A stretch of DNA of 59,998 bases from Caulobacterales bacterium (GCA_017303355.1 JAFLCU010000019.1:1-59998), one strand, 5' to 3'; counted from the stretch's first letter, positions 50,473 through 59,630 are shown. Numbers and translations are program-made. Notes: a model not told the origin generated them from the letters alone.

Positions 50473-51036
50473 TTAGTCAGCTTTGCTTGCCCGTCGAGAC
50501 GACGTTTTGCCCCGCTTTTTCGGCGGTTCGTTCAAGGGTTCCGGCCATTGGATGATGCGCCTCATCAGGCCGGGCGTTTTTAAGCGCCCTTCTGGGCGCG
50601 TTTTGTTGCGTGCGGAGGCGTTGGCTTCGTGCACCGTCTCAAAGCTGCCGGAGATCAGCGGGTGCCACCAATAAAGTTCGCGCCCCTCGACCACGAGGCG
50701 ATAGGCGCAGGTGCCCGGCAACCAATCGAGCTTTGGCACATTCTTCGGCGTCAGCTTCACGCAATCGGGCACGAATTTCTTGCGGTTGGCGTAGTCGCTG
50801 CACTGGCACGCGGCGGTGTCGAACATCTTGCACGATACGTCGGTGCGATAGAGTTCGCCGGAATCGGCGTCCTCCAGGCTGATCACGCAGCATTTGCTGC
50901 AACGGTCGCAGAGCGCTTCCCACTCCGCTTCGTTCATTTGCGCGAGCGTTTTCGTCTTCCAGAATTCCGGCGCGATCGTTTCCGGCTCGGCGGCGAGCTT
51001 CTTCGCTTTGTGATCGAGCAGCGTGATCTTCTTCAT
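50473..51036 (-). CDS. YcgN-family (UPF0260) cysteine cluster protein
   Basis: 187 residues. The cysteine cluster ALCDRCSKCC (C43, C46, C49, C50) and further DVSCKMFDTAACQCSDY and VPDCVKL, GTCAYRL are the family's conserved metal/Fe-S ligands; YWWHPLISGS is also characteristic. A basic C-terminal tail (PKKRGKTSSRRASK) is an extension. Function not established. The start overlaps the rRNA methyltransferase stop by four bases. Confidence 0.92.
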   Translation of the reverse strand: MKKITLLDHKAKKLAAEPETIAPEFWKTKTLAQMNEAEWEALCDRCSKCCVISLEDADSGELYRTDVSCKMFDTAACQCSDYANRKKFVPDCVKLTPKNVPKLDWLPGTCAYRLVVEGRELYWWHPLISGSFETVHEANASARNKTRPEGRLKTPGLMRRIIQWPEPLNEPPKKRGKTSSRRASKAD

Positions 51037-52343
51037 CGCTCGAACGCCCCCACGATTTCGACATGCGGGCTCCAGCGGAATTGATCGACCGGCGTGAGCT
51101 TGGTCAGCGTGAAGCCGTGCTCGACAAGCACTTTGATGTCACGCGCGAACGATGACGCGTCGCATGAAACGTAAGCCAGTTTGCGGATGGGCGCGCGCGC
51201 GATCTGTTCGGCCTGCAAGCGCGCGCCGGAGCGCGGCGGGTCCATCACGGCGCCATCGAATTTCTTCATCTCCAAACTCGAAATCGGCGTGCGCAGCAGA
51301 TCGCGGCGCAGTGTGCTGACCTCCTTCAGCGCGCCGCCCGCGCCATCGGACGCCTTCTTCAACGCCGCCAGCATCTCCGCATCGGCTTCCGAGGCCGTGA
51401 CCTCCGCGTGCTCGGCGATGCGTAGCGCGAAAGTGCCAATGCCCGAGAAGAGATCGATCACGCGTTGGGCGCCGCCGAGCGCTTCAAGCGTGAGACGCGC
51501 CAAAGTTTCCTCGCCGAGCGCGGTCGGTTGCAGGAACGCCGCTGGCGGCGGCGCGACCATGGTGCGCCCCATGCGCAGCAAGGGTTTAGCGCGTTCAACG
51601 ATCGGTTCGCCATCGATGGAGAGGCGCGCGAGATCGAGCCGTGCCGCCTCCGCGCTCAACGCCTCCAACGCGGCGCGATGCAGCAGCTCCGCGCGGCCCG
51701 CGCCCTTGATCGCGACATCGATGCCAGTGCTTGTCTCCAGGCAATGGATCGTGATCTCGCCGCGCGCGGGCAACGCCATTTCAGCGAGTGGCCCAAGCTT
51801 CAGCGCGAGCGCTTCAAGCGCCGGCGTGAGCACCGGGCATTGACTGATCGGCGTGAGCTTGGCGCCGCCGCGCTCAATGAAGCCGACGCGAACTTGGCCG
51901 CCGAGGCGCGCCGCGTGAAACGCCGCGCGCCGGCGGCCCGCGCCCCAGGCGGCGATGATCGGCTCGACCGGTGCGTTGGCGAAACCGCGTTTGGCCATGG
52001 CGTCGACGACCAGGCCCCGCTTCCAGTCGAGATACGCCTCCTCGCGCCAGTGCTGCAGCTGGCAGCCGCCGCAGCGGCCAAAGTGCCGGCACGCCGGCGC
52101 CTGACGCTCGGCGCTGGCCTCCAGCAGCTCCAGCACCTCGGCGCGTTCACCCGCTACCCGCGCCCGCACGCGCTCGCCCGGCAATGCGAAGGGTGCATAG
52201 ACTGCCCCCGCGCCGCCTTCGGCGATGGCGTCGCCTCGGGCGCCAATCGTTGAAATCGTGAGGATTTTCTCCTCCACGCTGGGCAATGGGCGGCCCGCGG
52301 CCGGATTTGGCCGTGCCCTGGAATGGCGGTTCATTCGCTTCAT
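51033..52343 (-). CDS. RlmD/TrmA-family RNA (uracil-5-)methyltransferase
   Basis: 436 residues. Order: TRAM-like RNA-binding region (about 25-75), Fe-S cluster cysteines CRHFGRCGGC (C85, C91, C94) with the fourth in ISQCPV (C169), then the SAM domain with VIDLFSGIGTFALRIAEH, FDGAVMDPPRSGA and the catalytic cysteine in YVSCDASSFARD (about 396). The enzyme makes m5U, probably in 23S rRNA or tRNA. Start uncertain within the first four codons (52343 or 52334). Confidence 0.9.
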   Translation of the reverse strand: MKRMNRHSRARPNPAAGRPLPSVEEKILTISTIGARGDAIAEGGAGAVYAPFALPGERVRARVAGERAEVLELLEASAERQAPACRHFGRCGGCQLQHWREEAYLDWKRGLVVDAMAKRGFANAPVEPIIAAWGAGRRRAAFHAARLGGQVRVGFIERGGAKLTPISQCPVLTPALEALALKLGPLAEMALPARGEITIHCLETSTGIDVAIKGAGRAELLHRAALEALSAEAARLDLARLSIDGEPIVERAKPLLRMGRTMVAPPPAAFLQPTALGEETLARLTLEALGGAQRVIDLFSGIGTFALRIAEHAEVTASEADAEMLAALKKASDGAGGALKEVSTLRRDLLRTPISSLEMKKFDGAVMDPPRSGARLQAEQIARAPIRKLAYVSCDASSFARDIKVLVEHGFTLTKLTPVDQFRWSPHVEIVGAFER

Positions 52344-52396
52344 GCGCCGTTCAGATTGCCTCTGTTTAGTTCCGAGCCGACAGACAGGAGCGCATC

Positions 52397-52945
52397 ATGC
52401 GAGGTCAAGCTTTCGTCGCCGCCACGGCCATGGCCGCAGCCCTAATGGGCTTGGCCCAACCGGCCGCCGCGCAGCAATACCCCACCTACCATGATGAGCA
52501 CGTCGCCAACCAGCAACAGTGCCAGCAATCGCGCAACAACCGCACCGTCACCGGCGCCGTGATCGGCGGCATCGCCGGGGCGCTGCTTGGCCGTGAGGTG
52601 GCCGATCGCGGCGTGCGCGGCGAAGGCGCTCTGCTTGGCGCGGTGGTCGGCGCGACCGCTGGCGGCGCCATCGGGCGCACTTCGGCGCAATGCGCGCAAG
52701 TTCCGCAAGGCTCGTACGATCCCTATTACGGCCAATCGTACCAGTACAATCAGCAAGACCCGTATCGTTCGGATGATAGCGGCCTCGAAGGCGGCCCGTA
52801 TCGTCAATCGGGCTATCGCGACGACGATTACAACCGCGATTGCCGCATGGGCGAGCAGATCACGCGCGACCCGTACGGCCGCGAATATCGCGAGCAAGTC
52901 ATGATGTGCCGCGGTTCGGACGGCGTGTGGCGCCCCGATTACTAA
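52397..52945 (+). CDS. glycine-zipper 2TM (17-kDa antigen-like) outer-membrane protein
   Basis: 182 residues with a signal peptide ending AQPAAAQ. The glycine zipper TGAVIGGIAGALLGREVADR and the second GEGALLGAVVGATAGGAIGR form the paired membrane-spanning hairpin of the Rickettsia 17-kDa antigen family. The tail is rich in Tyr, Asp and Gln (YGQSYQYNQQDPYRSDD) and ends with CRGSDGVWRPDY. Probably associated with the outer membrane; role unknown. ATG 52397 has ACAGGAG upstream. Followed by a strong terminator. Confidence 0.88.
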   Translation: MRGQAFVAATAMAAALMGLAQPAAAQQYPTYHDEHVANQQQCQQSRNNRTVTGAVIGGIAGALLGREVADRGVRGEGALLGAVVGATAGGAIGRTSAQCAQVPQGSYDPYYGQSYQYNQQDPYRSDDSGLEGGPYRQSGYRDDDYNRDCRMGEQITRDPYGREYREQVMMCRGSDGVWRPDY

Positions 52946-52983
52946 GCTTACCCTCCTCCATAGTACGAACCCTCGTACGCTTG

Positions 52984-53022
52984 CCTGGCCCCGGTGCGAC
53001 AAACGCCGGGGCCATTTCTTTT
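52984..53022 (+). terminator. Rho-independent terminator overlapping the tlyA stop
   Basis: TGGCCCCGG (52986-52994) pairs with CCGGGGCCA (53006-53014), extendable by one wobble and one pair, then TTTCTTTT. The T-run contains the stop codon of the leftward TlyA gene, so the transcripts share this boundary. Confidence 0.85.
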
Positions 53023-53740
53023 AGCGGCGAAAATGCGCGAGCAATTCGAGATTGCCGTCGCCGCCACGGATCGGTGAATCGATCGCCGCGACAAGGCGAA
53101 AATGCTCCAGCCCATCAAGCGATGCGATCGCCGCTTGCGCCGCCGTGCGCGCGACCTCCTGCTTCAGTACGCCGCCATGGCCTGGGCCGGATTCGAATTG
53201 CGGTTTGATCAGAGTGACGAGATCGGCATGCGGGGCGGACAGCGCAAGGGGCGCCGCCAACACTTTCGCCGCGCCAATGAAGCTCGCGTCACAAACGATG
53301 AGCGTTGGCGCTTCGGCGATCTGTTCGCGCGTGAGCGTGCGGGCGTCGGTGCGTTCGAGTGAGACGACACGCGGATCGTCGCGCAAGCGTGCGTGCAATT
53401 GCCCCTGGCCCACGTCGACCGCATAGACGCGCGCGGCGCCGCGGCTGAGCAGCACGTCGGTGAAGCCGCCGGTGGAAGCGCCGACATCCAGGCACACGCG
53501 CCCGCGCGGATCGACCCCGAAAGCATCCAAAGCGGCGGCAAGCTTCACGCCCCCGCGCGACACCCAAGGATGCGGCGGCGTGACTTCAAGCTGGGCGCCC
53601 TCGGCGATCAGATCGGACGGCTTCTCCACAGCCACGCCATCGGCCAGCACCCCGCCCGCTTCGATCGCGGCGCGCGCCTTGGCGCGGCTCTCCACGAGGC
53701 CGCGGGCCACGAGCAAGAGATCGGCGCGAAGGCGGGACAT
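53021..53740 (-). CDS. tlyA: TlyA-family rRNA 2'-O-methyltransferase/hemolysin
   Basis: 239 residues. S4-like RNA-binding domain at the N-terminus (MSRLRADLLLVARGLVESRA), then an FtsJ-type SAM domain with VSRGGVKLAAALDAF, CLDVGASTGGFTDVLL and DASFIGA and LIKPQFE, matching the K-D-K-E catalytic set (final E in NLELLAHFRR). TlyA methylates 16S/23S rRNA at cytidines. ATG 53740 begins the S4 domain; the upstream in-frame extension is unlikely. The stop lies in the terminator T-run. Confidence 0.9.
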   Translation of the reverse strand: MSRLRADLLLVARGLVESRAKARAAIEAGGVLADGVAVEKPSDLIAEGAQLEVTPPHPWVSRGGVKLAAALDAFGVDPRGRVCLDVGASTGGFTDVLLSRGAARVYAVDVGQGQLHARLRDDPRVVSLERTDARTLTREQIAEAPTLIVCDASFIGAAKVLAAPLALSAPHADLVTLIKPQFESGPGHGGVLKQEVARTAAQAAIASLDGLEHFRLVAAIDSPIRGGDGNLELLAHFRR

Positions 53741-53832
53741 GAGCTCTCGTGCCGCCCGATTGCCCCAGAGGCAAGCCTTGATCGCCGGCTCGGTACGGGC
53801 AAGGCTAGGCGCAATACGAGGGAGAAAACGCA

Positions 53833-55329
53833 ATGGGATTTTCGCGCCGCGCCTTGATCGCGAACGCCGCCGCACTGAGCGCCATGGCCGCCGGGTGCGC
53901 GAACACCGAGACGCCTGAGCCGGCGCCCGCGCCGAGCGACGCGTTGGGCGATTCCGACGCGACGGGGGTCGCGGCCCGGATTCGCGCCGGCGAGATCACC
54001 GCGCAGGAAGCGCTGGAGGCCGCGATCGCGCGCAGCGCGCGCGTGAACCCTGAACTCAATTTCGTGGCGACGCCGATGCTCGAATATGGTCGTGCGCGCG
54101 CGGGCGAGCGCTTGGGCGGACCGTTCGCGGGCGTGCCGACCTTGATCAAGGATCTGATGCCGATGGTCGGTCAGCCGACCAAGTACGGCAGCCGCGCCTT
54201 CGCGCGTTACGTGCCGACCGAACAGCCGCCTTATATGGACGCGCTGTTGGCCGCGGGCCTGGTGCCGTTCGGCAAATCGACAACGCCTGAGTTCGGTTTG
54301 ACGGCGACGACCGAAACGCTGATCGGCGGCGCGACGCACAATCCGTGGGACACGTCGCGTTCGTCCGGCGGCTCGTCGGGCGGCGCCGCCGTCGCGGTGG
54401 CGGCGCGCGTCGTACCGGTAGCGCATGCGAGCGACGGCGGCGGCTCGATCCGCATTCCAGCGTCGTGCAACGGTCTCTTTGGTTTGAAGCCCTCGCGCGG
54501 GCGCAGCGTCGCGGGCGGGCGCCCCGATAGCGGCGTCGATATCTCCGTGAACGGGTGCGTGAGCCGCAGCGTGCGCGACACCGCCGCCTGGCTTGCCGCG
54601 ACCGAACAGACCGGCGCCAATCCGACCTTCGCGCCGGTGGGCGTGGTGAGCGGCCCCAGCACGCAACGCTTGCGCATCGTGATGGATATTCCGAACGCGC
54701 TCGGCAACGCGCCCGATCCGGAAGTGCGCGCGGCTGTCGAAGCGGCGGCGGAACTCTGCCGTTCGCTTGGACACGAAGTGCGCGAGGAGCGCGCCGCGAT
54801 CAACGGGCGCCAGTTCAGCGATGATTTCACGCTGCTCTGGGCGGCGGGCGCGGCGGAAGTGGTGGCGCTGGTGCAGTCCCAAGCGCCCGGCGCGCCGCTC
54901 GACCAATTGCTTGAGCCGTTGACGATCGATCTGGCCGCGCACGCCACGCAGCAAGGTCCCGAAGCGCTGCAAGCGGCGGTGATCCGCTTGCGCGCGGTGG
55001 AGGCGCAATACGCCGCCATGTTCGAGAACCGCGACATCTATCTGACGCCGGTGCTGGGCAAGCCGCCGGTGCCGCTCGGCCAAATCGGCGGCCCCCAAGG
55101 CATCGCCGTGTTCGAGACCCTGCCCGATTATGTGGGCTACACCCCGCTCCAGAACGTGGCCGGCACACCGGCCATGAGCGTGCCGCTCGGCTGGTCTTCC
55201 GGCGGGCTGCCGATCGGCATCCATTTCTCGGCCGCAAAGGGCCAGGAACGGCGCCTGTTGGAGCTGGCGTATGAGCTGGAACAGGCTAGACCATGGGCGT
55301 CGCGGCGCCCGGGTGTGAACGCTGGCTAG
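53833..55329 (+). CDS. amidase-signature enzyme, exported lipoprotein
   Basis: 498 residues. Begins MGFSRRALIANAAALSAMAA with Tat arginines and lipobox AAGC, so probably attached to the membrane outside the cytoplasm. Amidase signature: LIKDLMP with catalytic Lys (about 98), THNPWDTSRSSGGSSGGAAV with cis-Ser and the nucleophile (about 172-190), GGSIRIPASCNGLFGLKPSRG. The family hydrolyses amides, including peptide and aryl amides; substrate unknown. Confidence 0.92.
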   Translation: MGFSRRALIANAAALSAMAAGCANTETPEPAPAPSDALGDSDATGVAARIRAGEITAQEALEAAIARSARVNPELNFVATPMLEYGRARAGERLGGPFAGVPTLIKDLMPMVGQPTKYGSRAFARYVPTEQPPYMDALLAAGLVPFGKSTTPEFGLTATTETLIGGATHNPWDTSRSSGGSSGGAAVAVAARVVPVAHASDGGGSIRIPASCNGLFGLKPSRGRSVAGGRPDSGVDISVNGCVSRSVRDTAAWLAATEQTGANPTFAPVGVVSGPSTQRLRIVMDIPNALGNAPDPEVRAAVEAAAELCRSLGHEVREERAAINGRQFSDDFTLLWAAGAAEVVALVQSQAPGAPLDQLLEPLTIDLAAHATQQGPEALQAAVIRLRAVEAQYAAMFENRDIYLTPVLGKPPVPLGQIGGPQGIAVFETLPDYVGYTPLQNVAGTPAMSVPLGWSSGGLPIGIHFSAAKGQERRLLELAYELEQARPWASRRPGVNAG

Positions 55330-55375
55330 AGCCTGCTCCACACTCCCGCCGCGTTTGAAGGTTACGGCCCCGCCC

Positions 55376-55789
55376 ATGAAGATCCGCTCGTTTGCCTGCG
55401 CCCTGGCGTTCGCTTTGGCCGCGGCCCTGCCAGCCGCGGCGCAGCAGCCGCGCACGCCCGCTCAACAACCGCGCCAGGGCGAACCCGTGCGCGGCGAAGA
55501 TTGGTATCGCGGCCAGTTGGTCGAACTCGCCGAGGTGCTGGGCGGGGCGCATTATCTGCGCATCATCTGCGACGGACGCGGCGACCAACGCTGGCGCGAC
55601 GCCATGCGCGGCGTGATCGAACGCGAGCCGGAATATAACGGCATCCTCGTGGAAGGCTTCAATCGCGGCTATCGCAACGAGGAAGCGCGCTTCCCGGTTT
55701 GCGATCAGACCACGCGCCAGATGGAAGCCGAATTGCGCGCGCGCGGCGTACGCGTCTCGCAAGGCTTGAGCGCCCGGCACGCCGATTGA
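55376..55789 (+). CDS. TIGR02301 family secreted protein
   Basis: 137 residues with a signal peptide (MKIRSFACALAFALAAALPA). The conserved block YRGQLVELAEVLGGAHYLRI, followed by CDGRGDQRWRDAMRGVIERE and YNGILVEGFNRGYR, defines TIGR02301 (DUF2385) with two conserved cysteines. Function unknown; common in Alphaproteobacteria. Overlaps the following gene by one base. Confidence 0.88.
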   Translation: MKIRSFACALAFALAAALPAAAQQPRTPAQQPRQGEPVRGEDWYRGQLVELAEVLGGAHYLRIICDGRGDQRWRDAMRGVIEREPEYNGILVEGFNRGYRNEEARFPVCDQTTRQMEAELRARGVRVSQGLSARHAD

Positions 55790-56016
55790 TGGCAGACGCC
55801 GACCCCGACAAGAAAAGCCGCGCGCTGGCGCTGGTGCTCGACGCTTGGGACAAGGCCTTGCAGGAAGGCGCCGAACCCGAGGTGATCGCCTCGGTCGCGA
55901 TCTATGCGGCGCTCGCCGACATGGTGGATCATCACGGCGAAGACGCCGTGGCCGAATTTTGCGCCACGCTGCCGGATCGCATCCGGCGCGGCGAGTTCAC
56001 ACTGAAGCACGATTGA
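55789..56016 (+). CDS. small conserved-type hypothetical protein (75 aa)
   Basis: Begins MADADPDKKSRALALVLDAW and is largely helical (PEVIASVAIYAALADMVDHH, EDAVAEFCATLPDRIRRG). Its ATG overlaps the TIGR02301 stop, making the pair translationally coupled. The upstream in-frame extension to 55699 is inside the previous gene. No motif for function. Confidence 0.75.
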   Translation: MADADPDKKSRALALVLDAWDKALQEGAEPEVIASVAIYAALADMVDHHGEDAVAEFCATLPDRIRRGEFTLKHD

Positions 56017-56052
56017 GCGGTTGCCAGCTTTGATCCAACGCGCCCAAAGCCA

Positions 56053-56529
56053 ATGAGCCCAGCGGACACATTCAATCGGATCGCGCGCGACCTCGTTGGT
56101 ATGCAGGTGAGCCACGTTTGGCGCGGATATGGCTCCGCCATCTTCGTGGAATTTGGTGCACTCACCCAGGGGCGCGCTCGATCGGACGGATCGCCAAGCA
56201 TCCCAAAGGGGGAGCTTACAGTCAGCATTGAGTGGAGCTGGCGCATTGAAGACGCCACATCCATCATCTGCGGCAGCTGGAGCGAAGAGGAGCTTTGGAC
56301 GCCCGCCTTCGACTTGATCCGAAGTTCACACGTCACTGGACTGACCTCATTTGGTCGCTTGCCCGAAATCGATCTAGCGCTGAGTGAGGGCCGTCACTTG
56401 GTTTCGTTCATGACCGCTGAGGGGCAGCCCAATTGGGCGGTTACCGATCGCCGCTCAACGCCGCATACCTGGATAACAGTGCGCCAAGGAGTCCTATTCG
56501 AGGATGATGGCAGCACCCCGCCGGATTAA
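56053..56529 (+). CDS. hypothetical protein, atypical codon use
   Basis: 158 residues, soluble and beta-rich (VSHVWRGYGSAIFVEFGAL, GELTVSIEWSWRIEDATSII, WTPAFDLIRSSHVTGLTSF, LPEIDLALSEGRHLVSFMTA). It has three Trp-containing stretches and no signal peptide. The DNA is visibly less GC-rich at third positions than neighbours, suggesting later arrival. The layout resembles small immunity- or DUF6188-type proteins but no toxin gene is adjacent. Confidence 0.65.
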   Translation: MSPADTFNRIARDLVGMQVSHVWRGYGSAIFVEFGALTQGRARSDGSPSIPKGELTVSIEWSWRIEDATSIICGSWSEEELWTPAFDLIRSSHVTGLTSFGRLPEIDLALSEGRHLVSFMTAEGQPNWAVTDRRSTPHTWITVRQGVLFEDDGSTPPD

Positions 56530-56533
56530 AACC

Positions 56534-57004
56534 TCACCGCGTCGCCCAGATCTGCTCCAGCCATTCGCGTTCGGGCATGCCTGGTTCGCGATAGCCGCTG
56601 CGGGCTAAGAATAAGTGGCGCGCGATTTCGGCTTGGCGTTCGATATTGTAGGCGGCGAACTTGGCGCCCGCTGTGGGCTTGTAGCGATAGGCGGCCTTGC
56701 CAAGCGCCTTGAGCTTGGCGCCGGCGAGCACAATGCCGCGCGCGGCCTGCCAGACATGCGCCAATTCGTGCACGAGCCAGCCCTGCTCATCGATCGAGCT
56801 TTCGGCGAAATCGCGGGCGGCGCGCCAGTGCGAAAACACGATCGTGCGCCCGCGCGGCACCATCGCGCCGAAGCCCAGTTTCGGCGCTTGCATCACCCGC
56901 ACGCGCAGCCAATCGATCTCGTCGCCAAAGACGACGCGGCCGATTTTGATCTCGCCGGGGGTCAGCGCGCGCCGGCGCCAGAGGGGCATGTGGGCTTCCG
57001 CCAT
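56534..57004 (-). CDS. HELAH-motif 'vgr-related' protein
   Basis: 156 residues. The zinc-peptidase-like motif WLVHELAHVWQAARG (His-Glu-x-x-His, about 77-91), preceded by SIDEQG, is the only functional landmark; the third ligand may be Glu in IERQAEIARH. Alphaproteobacterial relatives are annotated as vgr-related or DUF4157-like, and similar domains are found in type VI/eCIS contexts, but none is near. N-terminus PLWRRRALTPGEIKIGR is typical. Confidence 0.8.
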   Translation of the reverse strand: MAEAHMPLWRRRALTPGEIKIGRVVFGDEIDWLRVRVMQAPKLGFGAMVPRGRTIVFSHWRAARDFAESSIDEQGWLVHELAHVWQAARGIVLAGAKLKALGKAAYRYKPTAGAKFAAYNIERQAEIARHLFLARSGYREPGMPEREWLEQIWATR

Positions 57005-57038
57005 GGCCCTATTCTGCCCGCGAGTGCGGCGAAAAAGA

Positions 57039-57102
57039 AGCGGCCTGGCGGGAGAGCCAGGCCGCTGAAGAGGCGCGCCATGGGAGTAAAGCGGGGCGCG
57101 CC
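57039..57102 (-). terminator. terminator of the secreted repeat-protein gene plus second hairpin
   Basis: AGCGGCCTGGC (57039-57049) and GCCAGGCCGCT (57056-57066) form a perfect 11-bp stem; on the minus strand TTCTTTTTC follows. A second hairpin uses AGGCGCGCC (57071-57079) and GGCGCGCC (57095-57102), nearer the stop at 57128. Confidence 0.82.
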
Positions 57103-57127
57103 GCTGGGAACTTGCTGGGACGCGCGA

Positions 57128-57955
57128 TTATGGCGTGCGCGTAATTTCGTATTCGCCGGTTTGGGTACGGGTGTCGCCGTCGCGATCGGTGATCGAGCGG
57201 GTGATCACGCCCGTGCCGTCGCCATTGCCGACGCGCTCGCGATCCATCGAACGGATCGTGCCGTCGGCGAAGGTCGTGTCGCGCGAGACGATGGCGCCAT
57301 TTTCCGTGCGCGTACGAGTTTGGTTCCAGCTGGTTTGATCGCCGTTGCGCGCGGTGACGACGCCGGAGGATGCGCACGAACCATTCGCGCATGAAGCGCT
57401 CGATGCGCGATTGATCGACGCGCCGTCTTCAAAGGTGGCGGACGAATTCACGCTGCGCACACCGTCCTCACGCGTGACATCGCGCTGATAATCGATTTGG
57501 CCGGCGTGCGTGGTGTTGATGTCGCCGCTGACGCTATGACCGTTTTCAGTTTGCGTGCGCGTGAAATCGCCAGTTTGGACACGGGTTTCGCCGTTGCGGC
57601 CGGTGACCTCGCGCGACGCGGAGTACGCACCCTCGCCCGTGCGCAGCACATCGGTATCGACGCTGCGCTGATCGCCATTCGCGTACCTAGTGGTGCGATC
57701 GTGCGTGTATGTGCCGCTCTCGCGGCTCCAGGCGCGATCGTCATGCGTGGCGCGCGTGCGCCCGTTGGGGCCGGTGATGTTTGTGTCGCGCGCACGCTGG
57801 CCGCGTTCACGCGTAGTTTCCGCCGCGCCGCGCTGGGTGGCGGCCGCGCCTTGCGCGCGGCGTGTGCGCGCGTCGGCGTCGGCGAACGCGGCGGAGACGG
57901 TCAGCGCCGTCATGGCGATGGCGGCGATGGCCGCGGCATTCTTGTTCAGGCGCAT
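57128..57955 (-). CDS. secreted protein made of imperfect NG-type repeats
   Basis: 275 residues with a signal peptide (MRLNKNAAAIAAIAMTALTVS). After a charged Arg/Ala linker, the mature part consists of about ten imperfect units of 18-24 residues, each built as a Thr/Arg-rich strand pair with an Asn-Gly or Asp-Gly turn (for example TRATHDDRAWSRESGTYTH, VTGRNGETRVQTGDFTRTQ, VITRSITDRDGDTRTQTG). Two cysteines occur in SASCANGSCASS. The pattern suggests an elongated beta fold such as in YD/RHS-like repeats. ATG 57955 begins the signal peptide; the longer frame to 58279 is not supported. Confidence 0.8.
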   Translation of the reverse strand: MRLNKNAAAIAAIAMTALTVSAAFADADARTRRAQGAAATQRGAAETTRERGQRARDTNITGPNGRTRATHDDRAWSRESGTYTHDRTTRYANGDQRSVDTDVLRTGEGAYSASREVTGRNGETRVQTGDFTRTQTENGHSVSGDINTTHAGQIDYQRDVTREDGVRSVNSSATFEDGASINRASSASCANGSCASSGVVTARNGDQTSWNQTRTRTENGAIVSRDTTFADGTIRSMDRERVGNGDGTGVITRSITDRDGDTRTQTGEYEITRTP

Positions 57956-58055
57956 GGGTCCCTCTTGGGTCAGCATTGTCCTCGCTGCCTTACAAACGGG
58001 AGCGCGCGCCAAGTCCGTCGCGACAAATTGGGTTAAAACCGCTACACTCGCGCCC

Positions 58056-58574
58056 ATGGCGGCGGTGTTTGAAATCGTGGTGGATCGAATCGAGACATTG
58101 GCGCTCGACGCGGTGGTGAACGCGGCCAATCGCCAGCTGATGCCGGGCACGGGCGTGGATGGCGCGCTGCGCCGCGCGGCCGGCCCGGAACTCACGCGCC
58201 ACACCGCGACGCTGCCGCCGCTCGATGTGGGCGAGGCAGTGATCACGCCGGGCTTTGGCTTGCCGGCGCGCTTTGTCATTCACACGGCCGCACCCGTGTG
58301 GACGAGCGAAGGCGCCGAGGGTGAGAAGGTCGCGGGGCTGGCGAAATGCTACATGTCGTCGATCAAGATGGCGGCGTCGCGCGCGTTCAGGTCGATCGCG
58401 TTTCCGTGCCTGGGCACCGGCAATTATGGCTGGCCGCGCGGCTTTGCCTGCGCGATCGCGGTGGCGGCGTGCGAGCAAGCGCTGGAGCACGCGCCAAGTC
58501 TGGAGCGCGTCGTGTTCTGCTGCTTCACTGAAGATGACGCTGAGATTTATCGGGCGGGCTTGGGAGTGAGTTAG
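58056..58574 (+). CDS. macrodomain protein (ADP-ribose binding/deacetylase type)
   Basis: 172 residues forming one macrodomain: ALDAVVNAANRQLMPGTGVD (substrate loop with the catalytic Asn), GALRRAAGPEL, GEAVITPGFGLPARFVIH and the second loop SIAFPCLGTGNYGWP. This matches YmdB/Af1521-like O-acetyl-ADP-ribose deacetylases or ADP-ribosyl hydrolases. ATG 58056 begins the family N-terminus; an in-frame extension to 57690 is not supported. No sirtuin or transferase gene is adjacent. Confidence 0.9.
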   Translation: MAAVFEIVVDRIETLALDAVVNAANRQLMPGTGVDGALRRAAGPELTRHTATLPPLDVGEAVITPGFGLPARFVIHTAAPVWTSEGAEGEKVAGLAKCYMSSIKMAASRAFRSIAFPCLGTGNYGWPRGFACAIAVAACEQALEHAPSLERVVFCCFTEDDAEIYRAGLGVS

Positions 58575-58586
58575 ACGCAGTCAAAC

Positions 58587-59630
58587 TCAGGCCGCCGCGC
58601 CTGTGAAGCGCCACGCGAGCTTAGCGCCGGCGTGGAAGGGCACGATCTCCGTTCCGCCGGCGCTGATGCGGCCAGGTACGGCTTGAGAGTCGCGTACGAG
58701 CGTTATGCGCTCTTCGTTCAGAGGCAGCCCATAGAAGCGCGGCCCATTCTCCGATGCGAAAGCCTCGAGGCGATCCATCGCGCCTTCTTCATCGAACACC
58801 TTCGCGTAGCTTTCGAGCGCGTACGGCGCGCAAAAGACGCCGGCGCAGCCGCAAGCCGCTTCCTTGGCGCTGACCGCGTGCGGCGCTGAATCGGTGCCGA
58901 GGAAAAATTTGGGCGATCCCGACGTGGCCGCTTTGCGCAGCGCCAAGCGGTGATGTTCACGCTTGGCGACGGGGAGGCAGTAAAAGTGCGGGCGGATGCC
59001 GCCCTCGAACATGGCGTTGCGATTATAGTCCAGATGGTGCGGCGTGATCGTCGCCGCGAGCGTGGCTGGGCCTTCGGCGACGAAATTCGCCGCCTCCTCC
59101 GTCGTGATGTGCTCCAGCACGATCTTGAGCGCGGGGAAATTGCGCACCAGCTTGGACAAGATTTTATCGATGAACACGGCTTCTCGGTCGAAAATATCGA
59201 CGTGCTTTTCCGTGACCTCGCCGTGTAGCAGCAACGGCATGCCGATGCGTTGCATGGTCTCTAGGGCGGCGTGGATATTCTTAATGTCCGTCACGCCGTG
59301 GCTTGAATTGGTCGTCGCGTGCGCGGGATAGAGCTTGCACGCCGTAAACACGCCGGCGGCGAAACCGCGCTCAATCTCGGCAGCATCGATATTGTCCGTC
59401 AGGTAGCAGGTCATCAGCGGCGTGAAAGAAAGCCCCGGCTCCAGCGCCGCTAGAATGCGCGATCTGTAAGCCTCGGCCGCCGCGACCGTGGTGACTGGCG
59501 GATTGAGATTGGGCATGATGATGGCGCGCGCGAATTGCCGCGCGGTGAAATTGACCACGCCCGCGAGCATCGCGCCGTCTCTGAGATGGACGTGCCAATC
59601 GTCGGGCCGGCGCATCACGAACGTGCTCAT
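58587..59630 (-). CDS. pyrC: dihydroorotase, class II
   Basis: Cyclises carbamoyl-aspartate to dihydroorotate in pyrimidine synthesis, with two zinc ions. 347 residues. Metal ligands: [16 protein letters not shown] (H13, H15 region), carboxylated Lys in [36 protein letters not shown] and the Asp in [15 protein letters not shown]. The start overlaps the stop of the upstream glycosyltransferase gene (ATGA). Confidence 0.96.
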   Translation of the reverse strand: MSTFVMRRPDDWHVHLRDGAMLAGVVNFTARQFARAIIMPNLNPPVTTVAAAEAYRSRILAALEPGLSFTPLMTCYLTDNIDAAEIERGFAAGVFTACKLYPAHATTNSSHGVTDIKNIHAALETMQRIGMPLLLHGEVTEKHVDIFDREAVFIDKILSKLVRNFPALKIVLEHITTEEAANFVAEGPATLAATITPHHLDYNRNAMFEGGIRPHFYCLPVAKREHHRLALRKAATSGSPKFFLGTDSAPHAVSAKEAACGCAGVFCAPYALESYAKVFDEEGAMDRLEAFASENGPRFYGLPLNEERITLVRDSQAVPGRISAGGTEIVPFHAGAKLAWRFTGAAA

